Assembly (NCBI GenBank): GCA_032173965.1
Contig: CM063288.1
Location: 22,228,001-22,292,000, forward strand
Reading direction: 5' to 3'
Source: Sitta carolinensis
Lineage: Eukaryota > Chordata > Aves > Passeriformes > Sittidae
DNA length: 64,000 bases
Under the pieces are notes generated by a model. That model was not told the DNA's origin, searched no databases, and worked only from the letters and a program-made list of their open reading frames with translations. The translations under genes were made by a program, and so were the position numbers. Below are positions 1 through 14,057 of this stretch, piece after piece. Position 1 is the first letter of the stretch. Every line of letters starts with the position of its first letter.

Positions 1-3000
1 AAAGCAGAACTCTAGTGGGTGATGGTAACAAAAGCCAGTCCTGGATTATCATAGTTTACTATTTTTAGAAGTTTCCCTTCATCCCCTCCCATAAAGAGAT
101 TGCCAAATCAGCATCTCCTCCTGAAGCCCTCCTCCTTCTGTGCTAGTATAAATATTTTTGCCCATGAGATCCCTGCCACCCTCATCCCTTTCAGCTTATT
201 CTTCCTTAAGGACAGCAACAAAATGTGCTTTTTCCTTTTCAGCAGCCCAATCATTTTGATTGCCAGGAGGATGTCACTAAGTTCCAGGGGAAATTGCTTG
301 ATCTAATAAATAAAGTCCTACTAGTACAAAGTACACTAACATACCTTTAGCCCACCTAATAATAACTCAGGGCTTCAAGGTTTACATTTGTATCCAGACT
401 TTCCACAACCATCTTTGGCTTTGGTTCATGGCCACAATAATTAAGCCTTGTCACCAGCCAGTATCCATATCATATGCAAATTGAAAACGACATAGACTTC
501 ATATGATTTTTACCAGATATGAAAAAGAAAGCAGAAAAAAACCCCAAATCAATTAAATAAAATATTTGAATAATACTTCCCTCTGTCTCTTTTTTCTCAC
601 AATTCTCTAAAAAGATTCAACTCCTAAGGGCCACCAGTGTATTTTCTATGATCCAGTGAACCACCAGAGAAGAAGGAATTAACTCTACCCCAGATGAAAC
701 TAGGACATGTCCAAGCATGTGGGTTTGGGCCTCCAAGTTTAGCTTCCAGCCATGTTTTGGGACATACCCACAACAAAGGACAACCTTTGGATTTCATAAA
801 GACATTGTCCCAGTCTTATGAGTCTTCTTTATGCTTGTGGTCATTCTTTGCAGTATCTTAGACATATACATCATGTTTGGAAATGGATTTATAAGCATAA
901 GTTGCAACTCTAACCAATGATTTGGGTAACCAGTTTTGGAGAGCTGTAAATAACCTAATTTCCAAATTTGCTCTTCATTGCATGAACACACCCCAAAGGG
1001 TAATGTTGACTGCTCAACTTGGACAACAAAACAAAAATTGATCAGTAATTCTGCAGACTTAAGGTCATAATCTATGGGCAAATATAGGGCAAATTCCAAA
1101 GCCTTTAAATAATACAAAACTCAGTAGCATTTTGTTTCAACAAGCACTTCAGAATTTTATTACTTATATTAAAAAGATGTACAGCACGTACCTGTTGCAA
1201 CATGATCTTACATTTTTAGAGTATACTAAAAGAAGTGTTTCCCATTCTAGGCAAATGATGTGATTGAAAAATTACACATCCAAGGGTCAAGTCTTGCAGG
1301 CAAAAAATGGCAGTTTTCCTAAATTAAGATTCACAAAATATGGTCCTAATTGATTTGTATAACAATAAACACAGCCATGGCTACAATTAGTGCCTTTTGT
1401 CAATTTGTTTCTTTCTCTCCTTTGGGATTTCTTCTTTTCATAATACACTTGCAAGAAACAATAACTCTTCAAAATGTCTGCACGGAGTTAATTCTAAACA
1501 ATAAAGCAATCCAGTCCAGAAAGCAGCTAAGATTGAGCTCATGTCAACAGGTAGGATTTACAGTCCCACAAAAAGAAGTGTTTAATAGTCAACCATTTAG
1601 CTGCAATAAATTAGACTTTCACTGTGTTCTTCTTATCACCACAATCTATAGATGGAACGCAGTATATAGTAGTTAAATTTTAATTTTATTTATTACCACA
1701 GGCAAGATTTTCTAGTAATATTCTGCTCCTTAATGTGAAACTAGGGATCAGAACTTTATGATGACCTGAAGCTGATTTCTTAACAGTTTTGATTTCCTGC
1801 TCTTCATACTCACCATAAATCTTGTTTTCCTCCTAAAAACTTCAGATGTTTCTAACTTCTTATCTATCAGCCTCTAAAGTGCTTCCAGACTCCCACAAAT
1901 GTTTTAGAAAACTCCACAGGCTTGCCTGCCACCCTGCTAAATGTCATGCCATACATCTCCTTGGGGGGAGCTCCCTCTGAAGAAGCCATATCCTGGGAAA
2001 AATATGTAAGTAGGGAGGACTCAGAGGCAACCCAGTAGTGGCTGTATTGAAATCTGAACCCATGCTGTCATCCTTCCCTACCATACAAACTGATTGGAGA
2101 AGACTGCTTCAATTCCCCAGGCTAAAGCAGGACACAGGCTTCAGCAGTTCCCCAGTGCCTGCCATAGTCAGGCAAGGCTGCGGCCCCCATCCTCTGCTCC
2201 CTAAATCCTCTGCAATGGCCTTGTGCGACTCATCTCCACAGGAACATGTGAACCCCAGCTCACAGACCACGCTGGGCTCTGTCCAACATGCTGGTAGCCA
2301 AGACACCACCACATAAGTTTCCAGCCTTCAAACTGGTTGTCTTAAAATAGGAGCAATGGGACTGAGGAAGGACAGCACAGACACTGGAGAGCAGGGTGGT
2401 GAGGAAGGAAAAGGAGTTTGCAAAAAACATGCTTCATAACAGCTTAAGCATTTGAGAACTAGAATAATAAAATATTTTGGATCTGCCCTATCTTTGCTTT
2501 TTACAGGTCGGCCACCAGAACAGGCAATAGAACAGACACTATTCTGTTCTATCTAACCTTTATAATTGGTTGAATGCTTTTCAAGGGTTTTCAAACAAAG
2601 AAAACCAGGATTTTTTTCCCCAGCTTCATTATGACCTGTCAGGAATTCTCACATTTCTAGGAAAACCACGGGGCAAAGTCAAAAGGAGAGGACCAGGAAT
2701 TTAAAATGAGTTCATAGCTGTAAAAGCTGCTTCTGAAATACAAAATGCCAACAGCAGTGGAGCTCAGCAAAGGCATTCTTTTACCCAAAAGTAATCTTAA
2801 AAAAATACCCCCCAAAAGCCACGTAATAAAGGATATCCTGATACTGAAAAACAAGCAGCATAACATGAAAGGACAGTATGGTATGGAACAAGAAATCTTG
2901 TGTGACACACTGGCTTCTCATGTGAAAAATGGTCTAAGATGCCATTCATTACTTTGAGCTGCAGTTCTTAAAGAATACAAAGTGAATATACAAAAGGCTT

Positions 3001-4059
3001 CTCCTTCGATAGCAGTACCCTTTCAAGGGTGGCTGTATGTTTGATTAATATCTAGCAACCTAAGGAATAAGGTGCCACTTCTGTGTTGCATGAAATGACA
3101 GTGGACTCATTGTCATGCTTCCTGATGGTTTTTCATGTTCAATTATGTTGGGTTTTAAGCTGTTTGTTTTGCTTCTGCTGCTTGCATGGGATTATGTGAA
3201 TAGTTTTTGGGACATGTGGCTTTTGTCACATGTGGCAGAGCTTATCATATTTTATACCTACATAAATAGGTACTGAGAATATCCTGCCTTACCTCTGTGC
3301 TTGACTCCCAGATGCAGCACTCACAGAGGAAATTCTCTTGGTGAAGAAGGGCTGAATGTTTACAGATGTGTTTGACAAAACTAGCTCTTCTGCTTAGAAC
3401 TCTTTCCAAATCATGTTTCTCTTACTAAAATGAGGGAGAGGTCATAAAATGGGAATCCATGTTTGATGGAAAACACAATGCTAAGAAATACCATCAGGTT
3501 GTGAAACAGAAAAAAAAAAAAGGCAAAGTAAAGTTCGCAAAGAAGTGTGATGGCACTGGAAACCATTATTTACCTCTACAAAATTAGAGGGGAAAAATTA
3601 AAATCAACTGCAACCCTGTTTATTTAGCTTTTCCCACATCTAGGGCACCCTGTTCCTGTTGGATGTTCCGCTAGGTGCAAGAAAGAGACTATTTTTCCCT
3701 AGGAAAACTATATGCTTTTTTATGGGCCTTTAAAAAAAAAACCACAACAATTTTAAGTGACCATTCTGTTCCACCTTCTGCCTTGTCTGCAGCAGCCAGG
3801 GCTTCCTACTCTTGTTTCTGCCCCCTTTTCAACCTCAGGCAATGGGAGTCTGCTGGGAAGCATAGGAATGAATCAGTGTTCTCAGGACTTCTCTCCCCAC
3901 ACACCCTAACATGGCTCTTCCTGCTGATGTAAAGAGTTGTTCTGACAGTTATAAAATTACCCTTCTGATTCCAATTATTTTTCCAGGCAGATGCTGCTAG
4001 GTTACATTCTATTTGGATGCATTCTTATTATTTACTCATTCACATTTCTCAAGGCAGGA
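1..4059. other. Single-copy AT-rich DNA, no gene recognised
   Basis: This stretch has no CpG-rich segment, no recognisable transposon and no open frame resembling a known protein. The longest frames are about 110 codons and overlap frames on the other strand, so they look like chance. A short A run lies near 3511-3522. An isolated minus-strand splice-donor-like string occurs near 3285-3295 without a convincing partner acceptor. It is most likely intergenic or intronic. I cannot exclude small exons or conserved regulatory elements, which need a cross-species alignment to see. Confidence 0.6.
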
Positions 4060-5560
4060 CCTGCCTACTATTAGTAAAGGGCAGAAATTCTACATCTGTT
4101 CTCAAGCACCTCCCTCCATTTCTGCTCCTTCCCCCTCTCCTAGATCTTCTGTGCCTCAATATTTTTGTCCACTTTGCCAAGTCCCTTAAACATCTGTTTC
4201 CTCCACCCCTGCTCTTGGGCTCGAGAATGTATCTGGAAAAAACCTGGAATGATTTCCCATCAGAAACCTATTCTTCCCCCTTTTGGTCTCACCCCAGCAG
4301 AAGACCTCTCCCAGCACAAAGAAGTTTGGACTGCATTTTTTAGTGATACCCATCTTCTTTTGCTTTCCTCTGCTTTCCTTTTCACTGTACAGGGCTGTGG
4401 CAATCTCTCAAAAGCAGCTTAACAGAGCATGACTTGATCTCTCATCAGTTTACCTTTGCCATCAGTGATTACCCCCAAGTCTCTTCCATATGGACACTAC
4501 TGAAATTTCTCATCTTTTTCCTCCAGCCAGTCCCTAACCACCTCCAGAACCTCCTCTCAGGCTCTGATGCGTTCTTTTTTACTCTTTTCTATTAAAATGG
4601 AAATATAGAACAAATGCTTCCTCCTGAAACATACACACAAAATCCATCCACACAAAACACGGCAACTGACTTCTTTCGTCTCCTGGCTCATTCTGTGATG
4701 TCAGTACCATTACATTGTTGTCGATGGGAGTTTTTTTCACACCACTTCCAGACAAGATCCTCTTCAGTGTGACTTTCCCCCTCACATTTCAATGAATATG
4801 CTGTCATTAGAGTTTTGAGAGATTGTTTCCTAGACAAATCTTGCAATCATTTATTCAATTTTCCTTCCCTCTGTGTGCCATTATTTTTAACACTCTCAAG
4901 TGCATATATTCAAATAAATATTTACATCCTCATACCCTCTTAATTTCAATAACACTATATCTCAAGCACCTTGTTTCTTCTACTGACCTTTTAGAAGGAC
5001 TTTCCCCTTCTTTCCTCCAATTCCTTTGGGGCTTTGTGCCACACAAAATGTCACCCTTTAGAGTGTTTTGGCCTAATTTCAAGACTAGAGACTGGTTTGT
5101 GGACTCTCCAGGTTCACAGCAGCAATCTCTATCAGCATCACTGAAACCCAGTGGATACACAACCATCAGCAAAAGCCCAGCACAACTTCAGGATATTCTT
5201 CCTCCATTTTAAGCATCTCCCATCTGTCTCTTGATCTCAACCACAACGAACTATACCGCATGATTGCTAGCCTACTTGTGTTACAAATTTGAGAAGATTC
5301 TCATTGTCTTGAGCTCTCTAGTCTTTGCATTCAGACCAGGTCTAATGCTCTCAGCTGAAACTCCCCACAGTTCTCATCCTTCGGTAGCTTGACTGAAAAT
5401 CCTTCTTTCTTCATCTAACTGAAGTAGCTTTGCCTCATTCAAAAGCAAAGCACAAAAATCCTTCTTCTAGATTTGGCTCTGGGCCTTCTCTTTAAGCATC
5501 TTTTGAGGGGCTACTCCTTCCTTACTAGATTTTCTTTGTGAATTTTCTAATGGAACGAAT
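4060..5560. other. Pyrimidine-skewed block (purine-rich on minus strand)
   Basis: For about 1.5 kb the + strand is persistently rich in C and T, with many runs such as ctccttccccctctcc and ttccccttctttcctcc. The flanks lack this skew. No protein family is recognisable in any frame on either strand. Such skew can come from an old retroelement lying in minus orientation, from transcription-associated mutation bias, or from a UTR-like sequence. It lies just downstream, in the minus direction, of the candidate minus-strand promoter at 5.64-5.78 kb. It could therefore belong to the first intron or later exons of that putative transcript. That link is inference only. Confidence 0.4.
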
Positions 5561-5637
5561 ACAGTACTCATTTGATTTCTCAGGGTTTAGAAACAGAGAT
5601 TAAAACAAACATGGAAAACCAGAGCAGAATTACTCAC

Positions 5638-5775
5638 CACTCTCGTCTTCCCCTAAACTGAGCAGAGCTCATGCCACAGACAGGAAGGGGTAAAACAGCT
5701 TTGGAGACCAAGGCAGCTGGTCTCATCAGACAACCGCACCCAGCTGTTTTATATATGGGACAGGAAGAGGAAATT
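5638..5775 (-). promoter_or_regulatory. Candidate TATA-box promoter and short first exon (minus strand)
   Basis: Read on the minus strand, an ATATATAAAA element (5747-5756) sits just downstream of two tandem ETS-type GGAA cores (on the + strand at 5763-5766 and 5769-5772). About 30 bases past the TATA element, transcription would start near 5720-5725. An ATG in a fair Kozak context (GGC before, A after) lies at 5672-5670 and begins an open frame (MSSAQFRGRRE...). That frame runs into a good splice donor, GAGTG followed by GTGAGTA, at 5637-5631. An in-frame upstream ATG at 5726-5724 falls at or before the predicted start site, so the inner ATG is more likely. I do not recognise the peptide and found no convincing second exon. 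The TATA, ETS, leader and donor arrangement is typical of a tissue-restricted gene, but chance co-occurrence in 64 kb is possible. Confidence 0.3.
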
Positions 5776-8700
5776 AGAAGCCAGAGTGGGAGGATAATTC
5801 CCTGTTCAGGACCTTAACGTGAAAAGACTGTTGTATTAAAGGCTCTATTTGTCTGTACTACGTACAGATTTGAACAAATAGGAAGTATAGTCAATGTTGC
5901 ATGAAAAAGAGAGGAAAGCATTTGTATTTATTTCTCTTATGGCTTGTGCTTTTTTTTCCCTTAATATGATAGTTTAGCTTTGAATATGTTTTACAAGGAT
6001 ACTGAAAATTGAAACTGGTATTGTTGGATTCACCTTTCCAATTTTTTGCCAAGTTCATATATGTTTTCCTTTAAGCAGTCATTTATCATAAACTACAAAC
6101 TATGAAAATTAATATATTTTATAATTTCTAAGAAGGTTTTTAGCCTTGACTCTGTGCCAAATTAAACAGTTCTCCTACTACAAACTTTAGCCCCAGGATG
6201 CATGTATGGTGTCCAAAATACTCATATCAAATTCCTACAGCCTATCAAACAGCTGGTTTGGACTATTAAAGATCATTGGAGCAAGAAGGGATTTTTTTTC
6301 TTTCAGTTTGTGAAACACTTTGGGAAAATACTGTAACTAAATTTAACTTTTAACCCACATAATATCAGAAGAAGCAAAGAGAATAAAATACCTGTACTCT
6401 TACTCTCTGAATAATATATCCATTTCTTTATTAGAAGAGAGGTAATACCTTTCTTTTAATACTTAAGTTAATTCATTAGTTTGTGACAAGAAGCCCTGCT
6501 TGTAATGATAGAGAGGAATACTGAGTCTGAAAATTATACAGCTTTTGTTTGCCTCATGTTTTTCATTAGGCACGGTTTGTATTACAACCAATACACAATA
6601 CAGTTTAGACTTGCCAATCTTGTAATAATTTGCATCAGAACTACTATAAGATGAAGCAAACATATTTCTAAACCTCATCACAATCTGTATCTTCATTCTT
6701 ATTTTTCCTTTTATTTATAAAAAGATATATCATGTTTCCTATGAATCAGTGAAGACTAATGAAATTATACTCACACACTTGAAATGAGCACTAAGTAAAA
6801 AATAAGTATGGGAATTAGTACAATGTATTTAGAAATTTACCATTACTGCAGTAAAAAACTCCAGCAACATAATAAAAAAGACCCATAATGACTGCAGATC
6901 TATTTCATGGACTCATAATTTCCCTTTTCATCATAGACTGTAACTTTTAAAAATGAAAAGTTTAATTTCTTGGGTTTAGTTACTGAACTCTTGCATTATG
7001 TGTTTATTGCATAATGATAAAGTTTTAATCCCAGACCATTTGGCTTATGTGAGCGACAAGCATCAATATTTTTACCTGGTTCTCATAATCATTGAGTTCA
7101 GTGGGTGTAAATTCTCATATTTTAAATCACTGTCCTCCTTAAAGAAGAGAGTGTGAAGAAAATATATATTAGCGGATATTGCTAGAATGTTTTCATTCCA
7201 CAATACTAATGGAATGGGGTTTTCTTCAGCTGCACATGCCATCTGTAGTGATGATGTTTCTCTCAAGTTTGGGAATACCAAACAGCAGCCTTAGTGGTTC
7301 TAGTTATCTAGAGAAGTCACTTGCTGCAAACACCTCACAGTGGCTCCACACCAGCTGAGTTTTCATGGCATTCCACCTTCTGTAGGAGGACTTAGGCATA
7401 TGGCAGATTCTCAGATTTAATCTCGTCTCAAAGTAATATGAGCCCTGTGCTTGGAATCCTAATATTTTTCTGCCAGTGTTAGATATTGTTACATCTATGC
7501 CAGTTTTTTTTATACTACATCACTACAATGCCAATGAAATGCATTACTTTCAAGTGTTTGGCATCCCGGATTATAAATGGAGCAAATGAGCTACAAATGA
7601 GGTTTTTTTCACATAAAGGACTGACTTCTCTGAGTAACCCTGCTGAAACCACATGAACAATTTGCTTTCTAAGAATTCCAGAGGCTTACATACATAGTAA
7701 AATCTTACACAAAATATTCTTCAAATTATTGATCTCTGATGAATACATATTAAATATGGGAGGAGGAAGAAAAAATCATTAAGTAGCTTTAACCATCGAT
7801 GCCTATTATGATATTAAAATAGATACTTGCACTGATTTGTGCATACAAAAAAACAAAGGCTCAAAACCTGAAGTCATGTTCTTAAATGTGACTTTCTGGA
7901 GAAGTCAGTGCACCAGCAGCTTTGCGCAAGAGCACCTCTGCAGCGGTACACACTTTCCTCTGGGAACAAGTGGGTATCTGTACAGGCCTCTGAAGGGGAT
8001 GGGAAAATTGCATTCCATTACACCTTTGTTGCAAACTTCCAATAATATTTATCTTCTTTTGGCAAACATCAGTAGAAAGACAATTTCTTCACCCAAATAG
8101 ATATATTACAAAAATTAGCATGTTGACTTTGCTATGATGCTTTTTCTGACTTTTTTTTTTTTTTTTTAACATGGAAAAAGACTGGAAAAGATGTGCTGTT
8201 TAATGAAAAATGTAGGAAACTGATACTCCTCTAGGTATATGTGTGTAAAATTCAGTAAAAAAAAAAAGCTGGTTGGCTCTAACAGAACCCACATTCCAGG
8301 CACCCATGTGTTGTATCTTCAATCTACAAACCAGAGTTAAGTTGTAAAGTGGAAGCAAACAGAATCTATATTAAAAACTAATGATGTAAAAAATGTCTTC
8401 AGTAATAATAATCTAAAATGCGAGTAACCTCAGACATGCTGCCTTCCTCCATTATGAAAATTTAAAAATATATTTTCTCAGTTCAACTGTATTCCACATT
8501 GTTAGCAATACCTCCTCACCCTATTACATAAAGCAAACCTTGTCATGTGCAATGTGGAGCTGCTGCCTATGCAATAAAGATGTATTTGTTTGTCTTTATG
8601 ACAGGATTTTCTCAATTTATCTTCATTCAGATTTGTTAAATATTCATTTATTCATTGCAGAATATTGTGTATTTCCTTACTCTGCACTCAGTCAAAGTGT

Positions 8701-11700
8701 TAATAAGGGACCTTAACTACAAACCGTATTTTCTGTCATTTGGTTGTTTCTAAATATACCAGGAAGCAGTTGAATATACACTAAATGTACCAGAAAGCAC
8801 AGCTTGATGGAAGCGTTTTCTCTCTTGTCCTTTCTATCACTGACACAAAACAGCCTATTTCATAAAAATGGATCTGATGCTTTGTGTTACTTACTCTGCT
8901 GTCTTTCTGGCTCTGGAAACAAGGCCATTACTGTGCAGCAGGAATGGAAATTAATTTTTATGTAGCTTTTTCTATGATATTAAATGGTTACTTCTCATTA
9001 TTCCATTTAAAATGAAGCCTCCCTATCTCAGGGACCCTCTCTAGACCCTTTATATGGTTCAGGCCAAACAGTTCAGGGAGTATGGCATCATGCAAATTCA
9101 CACAGACCAAATTATTTCTGTGAAACATTCTACTGCTGGAGAAGCAGAAGACAGAGGGGAAAAAAATGCCCATCATGGATGCTGGAGTCCTTGTGCAAGT
9201 GGAAAACACATGCTTTAGCAACTGCCTCTTCTTAGAAGCTGAAGCAGGCCAGTTCTGGCTGGCAGGCAACTTAGAATTTGGACATGTTTGCTAATGTAAG
9301 GAAAAGCTCTCAAAAATTTAATGAGTGGGGGTAGGGTCAGAACTGAGCCACAAGCATGCATCTCATCAGACTTTAACATGGTAATGATTCATTTTTAAAT
9401 CCTAGTATTCTTCTGCTGTTTCACACATGGCCTCAGCCCTCCAAGGAGGCCTGCCTCCTTTGGTCTGAGTGCTGTTCTTATCTTGGGGTTACACCACATA
9501 ACCAGGACTCACCAGTTATTGATTTACCTGAACCCTCTGTAATGGGAGGGAGAGAAGGAATGTCCCAGCCTATGTGAACCATATTGAGTGGGCTGATAGG
9601 ACATCCAGAACCTCTTGTCACGTGCCACTTGTGAACCTCTTCATGAGTTACTCATCCCCCCTTTGTGGTCTTGGCTCAGTGAAGATTATTGTAGATGGTT
9701 CCAAGGAAAATGGAGGTTGGATTGCTGCATTCCTACACACTGGATTTTACCTGTGGATTTAGAAAAGGATATGTCACACTCTAAACTTTGGAAAAAATCT
9801 TTTATTCAAAACAACACATAGAATTCCTCTCCACTCATTTGAAACACAGAGTTAATAGATGGGAACCAAGTATGAAAACTACAATTGTAAATATCCCTGA
9901 ATAGCTGGGATACAAATGAAATAAAACAGGGAAAAAAGCAAACAGCACAGCTCATTTGGCGTCTCCTTGATCCTGTAAGGGTTTCTGTAGGAATGAAGTG
10001 CAATTGCTTCAGGGATACAGGTGATGCCAAGATCTTTGCCATCTTTAGGTAATATATATGAAATTAATGGGAAGGGATTGGAAAGTTAGGTGTAAACTAG
10101 CCCGGAAAATTTCCCTGGTGCCCAGAGTCTGTGTTATTTTGAAGCTCCTGGTAAGTCTGCTGTGCCACTGAAGTTGTGTGGAGGACTGTCTAAGCAGCTC
10201 AAGCCCCATTCCCCTGGGTCTCTGCGGGGGCCAGGACACTGCTTGGACTCACTCCGCAGCAACTCCATCTAGAACCCCTGCTAGTCAGTGCACATACTGT
10301 GCACTGGAATTTGCAAGGTCTCTACAAAGCGTACTCCACATTCTCTACATCAAAGGAATCCTTTTGCTGCAGAACTGGGACTTTTACAACTCCATTCCAC
10401 TACATTAAAGGGACTGTATTGAGGACCTTCACCTTTTGTGCAAAAGACTTCCTCTTGTGTGCTTACTTGGGGTTAAACAAACAACTTATTTTTATATGGC
10501 ACTCAAAACCAGCTTGAAAGCACCAGAAAATCAGCTGCAGTGAGCTGTGTTCTGCTACCAGCAGCAAAACAGAGGGAGACTTCAACATCTGTGATTTTAT
10601 TTAGAACAACTGTGCCTAGCAAAATTACTACAACTGCTGGTTGACAAACACAGAAATCTCAATTGCCTGTTCAAATTCAATTCAGCAGTCCAAAAAGGAC
10701 TGGTGTGATCATCTGATGGTCACCCCCATAAAAGAGGCGTGCAGCTCTAACAGAGACTCTCCACCATGCTGACTGCTGTCACCAGTACATCCTACTGGCT
10801 GTGTGGGTAGCAGAGAGCATCCCTGCCACAGCTGCAGGGTTTTTTTCCATTGAGATGGACATTCCTCGTGTGATTACTCACTATGCTGCTGTTCATGTTT
10901 TATTTATTCTATGGCTAAATTCACAAACAAGGTTGGGAATAATACTTGAAAGAAAGAAAACAACTCCCTGATGAACTCCAATCTCATTTGTTTAGTAGAT
11001 AAACACATGTTCTTGGTGATGGGGATGGGCGCTTCAATATGTTCCCTTTTGCAGTAGTAGCAAGATCTCTTGTTTTTTATGTCTTGATGTCCGGCCATGA
11101 CACAAACTGCACACAGCAGGTTTTGGACCCAATACCTTTCCTGTAGCAGGACTTAGAATGTCCATAAAACAGGAGATTACTCATTCCTAAAATCAAGGAA
11201 ATTAGTAGAGCTGTTAAATATGGAAGATTAACCAAAACATAAAAAAGAAAGAAAAAACTTGTATTCATTATCCCTTCTGGTACTCATTTGATGTCTTTCC
11301 CAAGACCTGTTCTGGCTATCTGTGCTTTTTGATTCATGTTAAGCAGCAAAGACACTCAGTCTAGATGCCAAAGGTTGGCAGGCCGAGGGCCACCAACTCC
11401 CGCTTAACAGGTTGTTTTCTAAAGACATTTTTGAGTTGCAGATATTCCACCTAAATTCTAGCTGGAATTGGAAAATTCCCTACCTTGGATGAGAAGTGCA
11501 GGGGCAAAGCCATGAGAATGATTTAAGCCTGTCTAGAAAGGATTGTTTCACACTTGTCAGTGATCCGCTGCCAGGGCAGACTGGACTGAGTGTCTGTGCC
11601 TTGGTGTGTGCACACGAGGTGGAAAAGCCACACAAAACACAACTGGCTTCCAAAGTGTCCCTGCTGCTGTTCCTATGGACTGCCAAAGCTTCTTGCATCA

Positions 11701-13734
11701 GCGCTGCCACTATTGATGTCATTTGAACTGAGACATTTTTAAAGCTGAGTTTACACAGCACTTTGCTGTGACGAGGAGAGTTCCAAAGGTCCCCTCAGTC
11801 CGAAGGGGATTTGCACAGCTCTTGAAATACCTTGGTTTATTAGAGAGATACAAGATATTGATCCCAGTAAACTCAGGCAAGTGCCATAATCAGCTCTTTA
11901 GGAAAGTTCATGGACTAAGGAGGAAAGGAGATGGGCACAAAAGGAACCCGTTCTCGTTTACGTTGTAGTAACAAACTGCCACTAGTTGCTTTTATAACTT
12001 GCTAAGGCATCACAGACCAGCAGCCCTGCTGGGTCTGGCTGCTGACAGCTCTGGCTGTGTAATGACCTACCAGGGCATGAATGAGGGGCTGCATTTTGCT
12101 CTTCACCTCAGTTTTGGAAGGAGCAAGGGTGTTAAATCCAAGGATCTCCCCCATCTCTGTCCTTTAATGGTGGCAACATCCCAGAGGGAAAAAATCTTAC
12201 AGAGCAGAGGTGGGAACTTGCCTCAAAATGCTGCTTGAGCTGAAATATGTGGATTTGCTGTGGGTGTTCAATAATTTTCACAAAATCACAGAATGTCAGA
12301 AAAAGACAGTACCTTACTCTTCCACATACTCTCATTCAGGCTGAATAATTTTCCTGAAACAGCCCAAAAACTTGATTCTGTGCTGTGAAAAATGAGGTTC
12401 ACAAAATAAAATAAAGCAAAGGTCAAATGGTCGACCGGGTGCCTTGGCGCACTGCCAAGAGCACGCTGGTGTCTTGGAACCACCCCTTTTTATCCTGTTC
12501 TTCATGCATGGACTTATGCACATTTACTTTTCCAGGAACTGTTCTGCATAGTAATTCCTTGGGTCCGTCAAGCGTCATTCCACTTTTATTTGGTTCTTAT
12601 CATCTTTTGATTTGGGCTTTGGTCTCTTGTTCACAAGCAGTGAATGCTGAGAGTCACTTGGGCCTCTTCGGAAGTTATCTTATCTATTCAGGCAGCTGAA
12701 AACACACTACACCTAAATGCCAAACTACAGCAAAAAAGCCCCATGATACATCTATTCAAGCAGTTAAAACACACTAAAAACTACAGAAAAAAAAATCATA
12801 CTTATAACATTCATTCCAATATTTGTGAAAAGCTAACACCAAAATATGTATTTATAACGTGCTGTTCTGCATTGAGTCTGCCTTACAAAATCAATTGTGT
12901 CAGAATAGTACTGGGCCCTTTACCTGCCTAAGGCATTGAGCATCTTTCACCTCTGCACACAGTTGTCATGACAAATCATTCCTATTACAAGCTTCTCATC
13001 TCCTAATTTGCATTCTTCTCCACTTTCTTTTATTAAGTGTTCAGATGACTCCTGCACAGGGGAGTGGTTTCAAGTGGCAGTGCCGGAGGGATCCATCTGA
13101 ACAGGGCCTGTTGCTGAACAGTGGCCCCAACCAGAAAGGCTCCTGGCGTACTCCTGAAGAGGGATCACCGAGTGTGACACGTGGTGATGTGATGGAACCA
13201 GCCTGGGGCTCCTTGTCCCTCCCTGTCCCCCTTTCAGCTCAGCGTCCCTGGTGGGGGAGTGTTACCCTGTTCCTTGGGATTACCCTGGGGATGGGAAGCA
13301 TCTCCCATTTGGAATCAGATGCCGCCATCAAATATGTACATGGGCACTGTGGCCTAAATCAACATCCAGGGACAAAATTCAGTGATAAAGAGGAGGAAGT
13401 TGCATTATGAAAAATGTGCCTCAATGTGACCTTCCCTAAGGGACCAGGAATGAGCGTCAACTTCCCAAGCTGTGCCTTCCCTATGAACATGACTCGAGGT
13501 TTAAGGGAGAGACAAATCCCAAACGCACCTGTGCTGGGCATTTATGCCTTACACCACCTCCCACATCCTCCCCCAATGTCAGGCAGCTCAGCGTGCTCGG
13601 CCTTTTCTACAGCCGCAAAACCGTCTTCATCTGTTATTTCTAGGAGAAACCCTTGTTCAGCATTCCTATCACTTTTCTGTCCCTGATTTGATTTTCTCTT
13701 TGCCCCCAAATTAAATTTTCCAGCAAACCATGCC
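5776..13734. other. Single-copy DNA, no gene recognised; GC rises toward the right end
   Basis: About 8 kb of mostly AT-rich sequence without recognisable exons or interspersed repeats. It contains scattered short A or T runs. From about 13040 to 13400 the base composition becomes GC-richer and shows several CpGs, forming a shoulder to the CpG island that begins near 13735. Frames of up to about 120 codons there reflect that composition; none shows a known domain. A CTG followed by GTAAGT donor-like site occurs at 10148-10156 on the + strand, but no good acceptor precedes it. Confidence 0.55.
8151..8167 (+). repeat. Poly(T) tract, 17 bases
   Basis: An uninterrupted run of 17 T on the + strand. 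It has no recognisable retroposed sequence next to it and is best treated as a mononucleotide microsatellite. Confidence 0.95.
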
Positions 13735-13952
13735 AGCTGCTCGCAGGCGTCCCCCGAGCGCCGGCAGCGGGGTGCGTTCCTTTGTGGCGCACGCCGCTCA
13801 GCGAGGAGCGGCGGACACACGGCGGCCGGGCCGCCCTCTCCGCGAGGGCTCTGCCGCGCCGGGCCGGGCAGTAACCGAGCAGGGGCCGCCCGAGGGCGGC
13901 AGTGCCGGGGTCCCTGCGGCCCGGAGGGTGCGCACCCCGGCGCCGCGGGGCC

Positions 13953-13977
13953 GGGCGGGGCCGCGCAAGATGGCGGC
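13953..13977 (+). promoter_or_regulatory. GC box plus YY1 site over a possible start codon
   Basis: GGGCGGGG at 13953-13960 fits an Sp1/KLF GC box. Seven bases later AAGATGGCGGC at 13967-13977 fits the YY1 consensus exactly. In TATA-less mammalian promoters, YY1 sites in this orientation usually lie just downstream of the start site of a transcript running the same way, and the ATG inside the motif is often used or serves as the start of the reading frame. Here that ATG (13970) opens a 39-codon frame beginning MAAGAPRRPGF and closing at TGA 14087-14089. I do not recognise the peptide. It may be a short upstream frame, the start of a coding exon that splices out earlier, or unused. The core promoter call is firm; the coding role is not. 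Confidence 0.7.
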
Positions 13978-14057
13978 GGGCGCCCCGCGCCGCCCCGGCT
14001 TTGTACGGGCGCTGCGGCCCGGCAACAGCGACACCCAGCGGCGCCTCAGCGCCCGCC

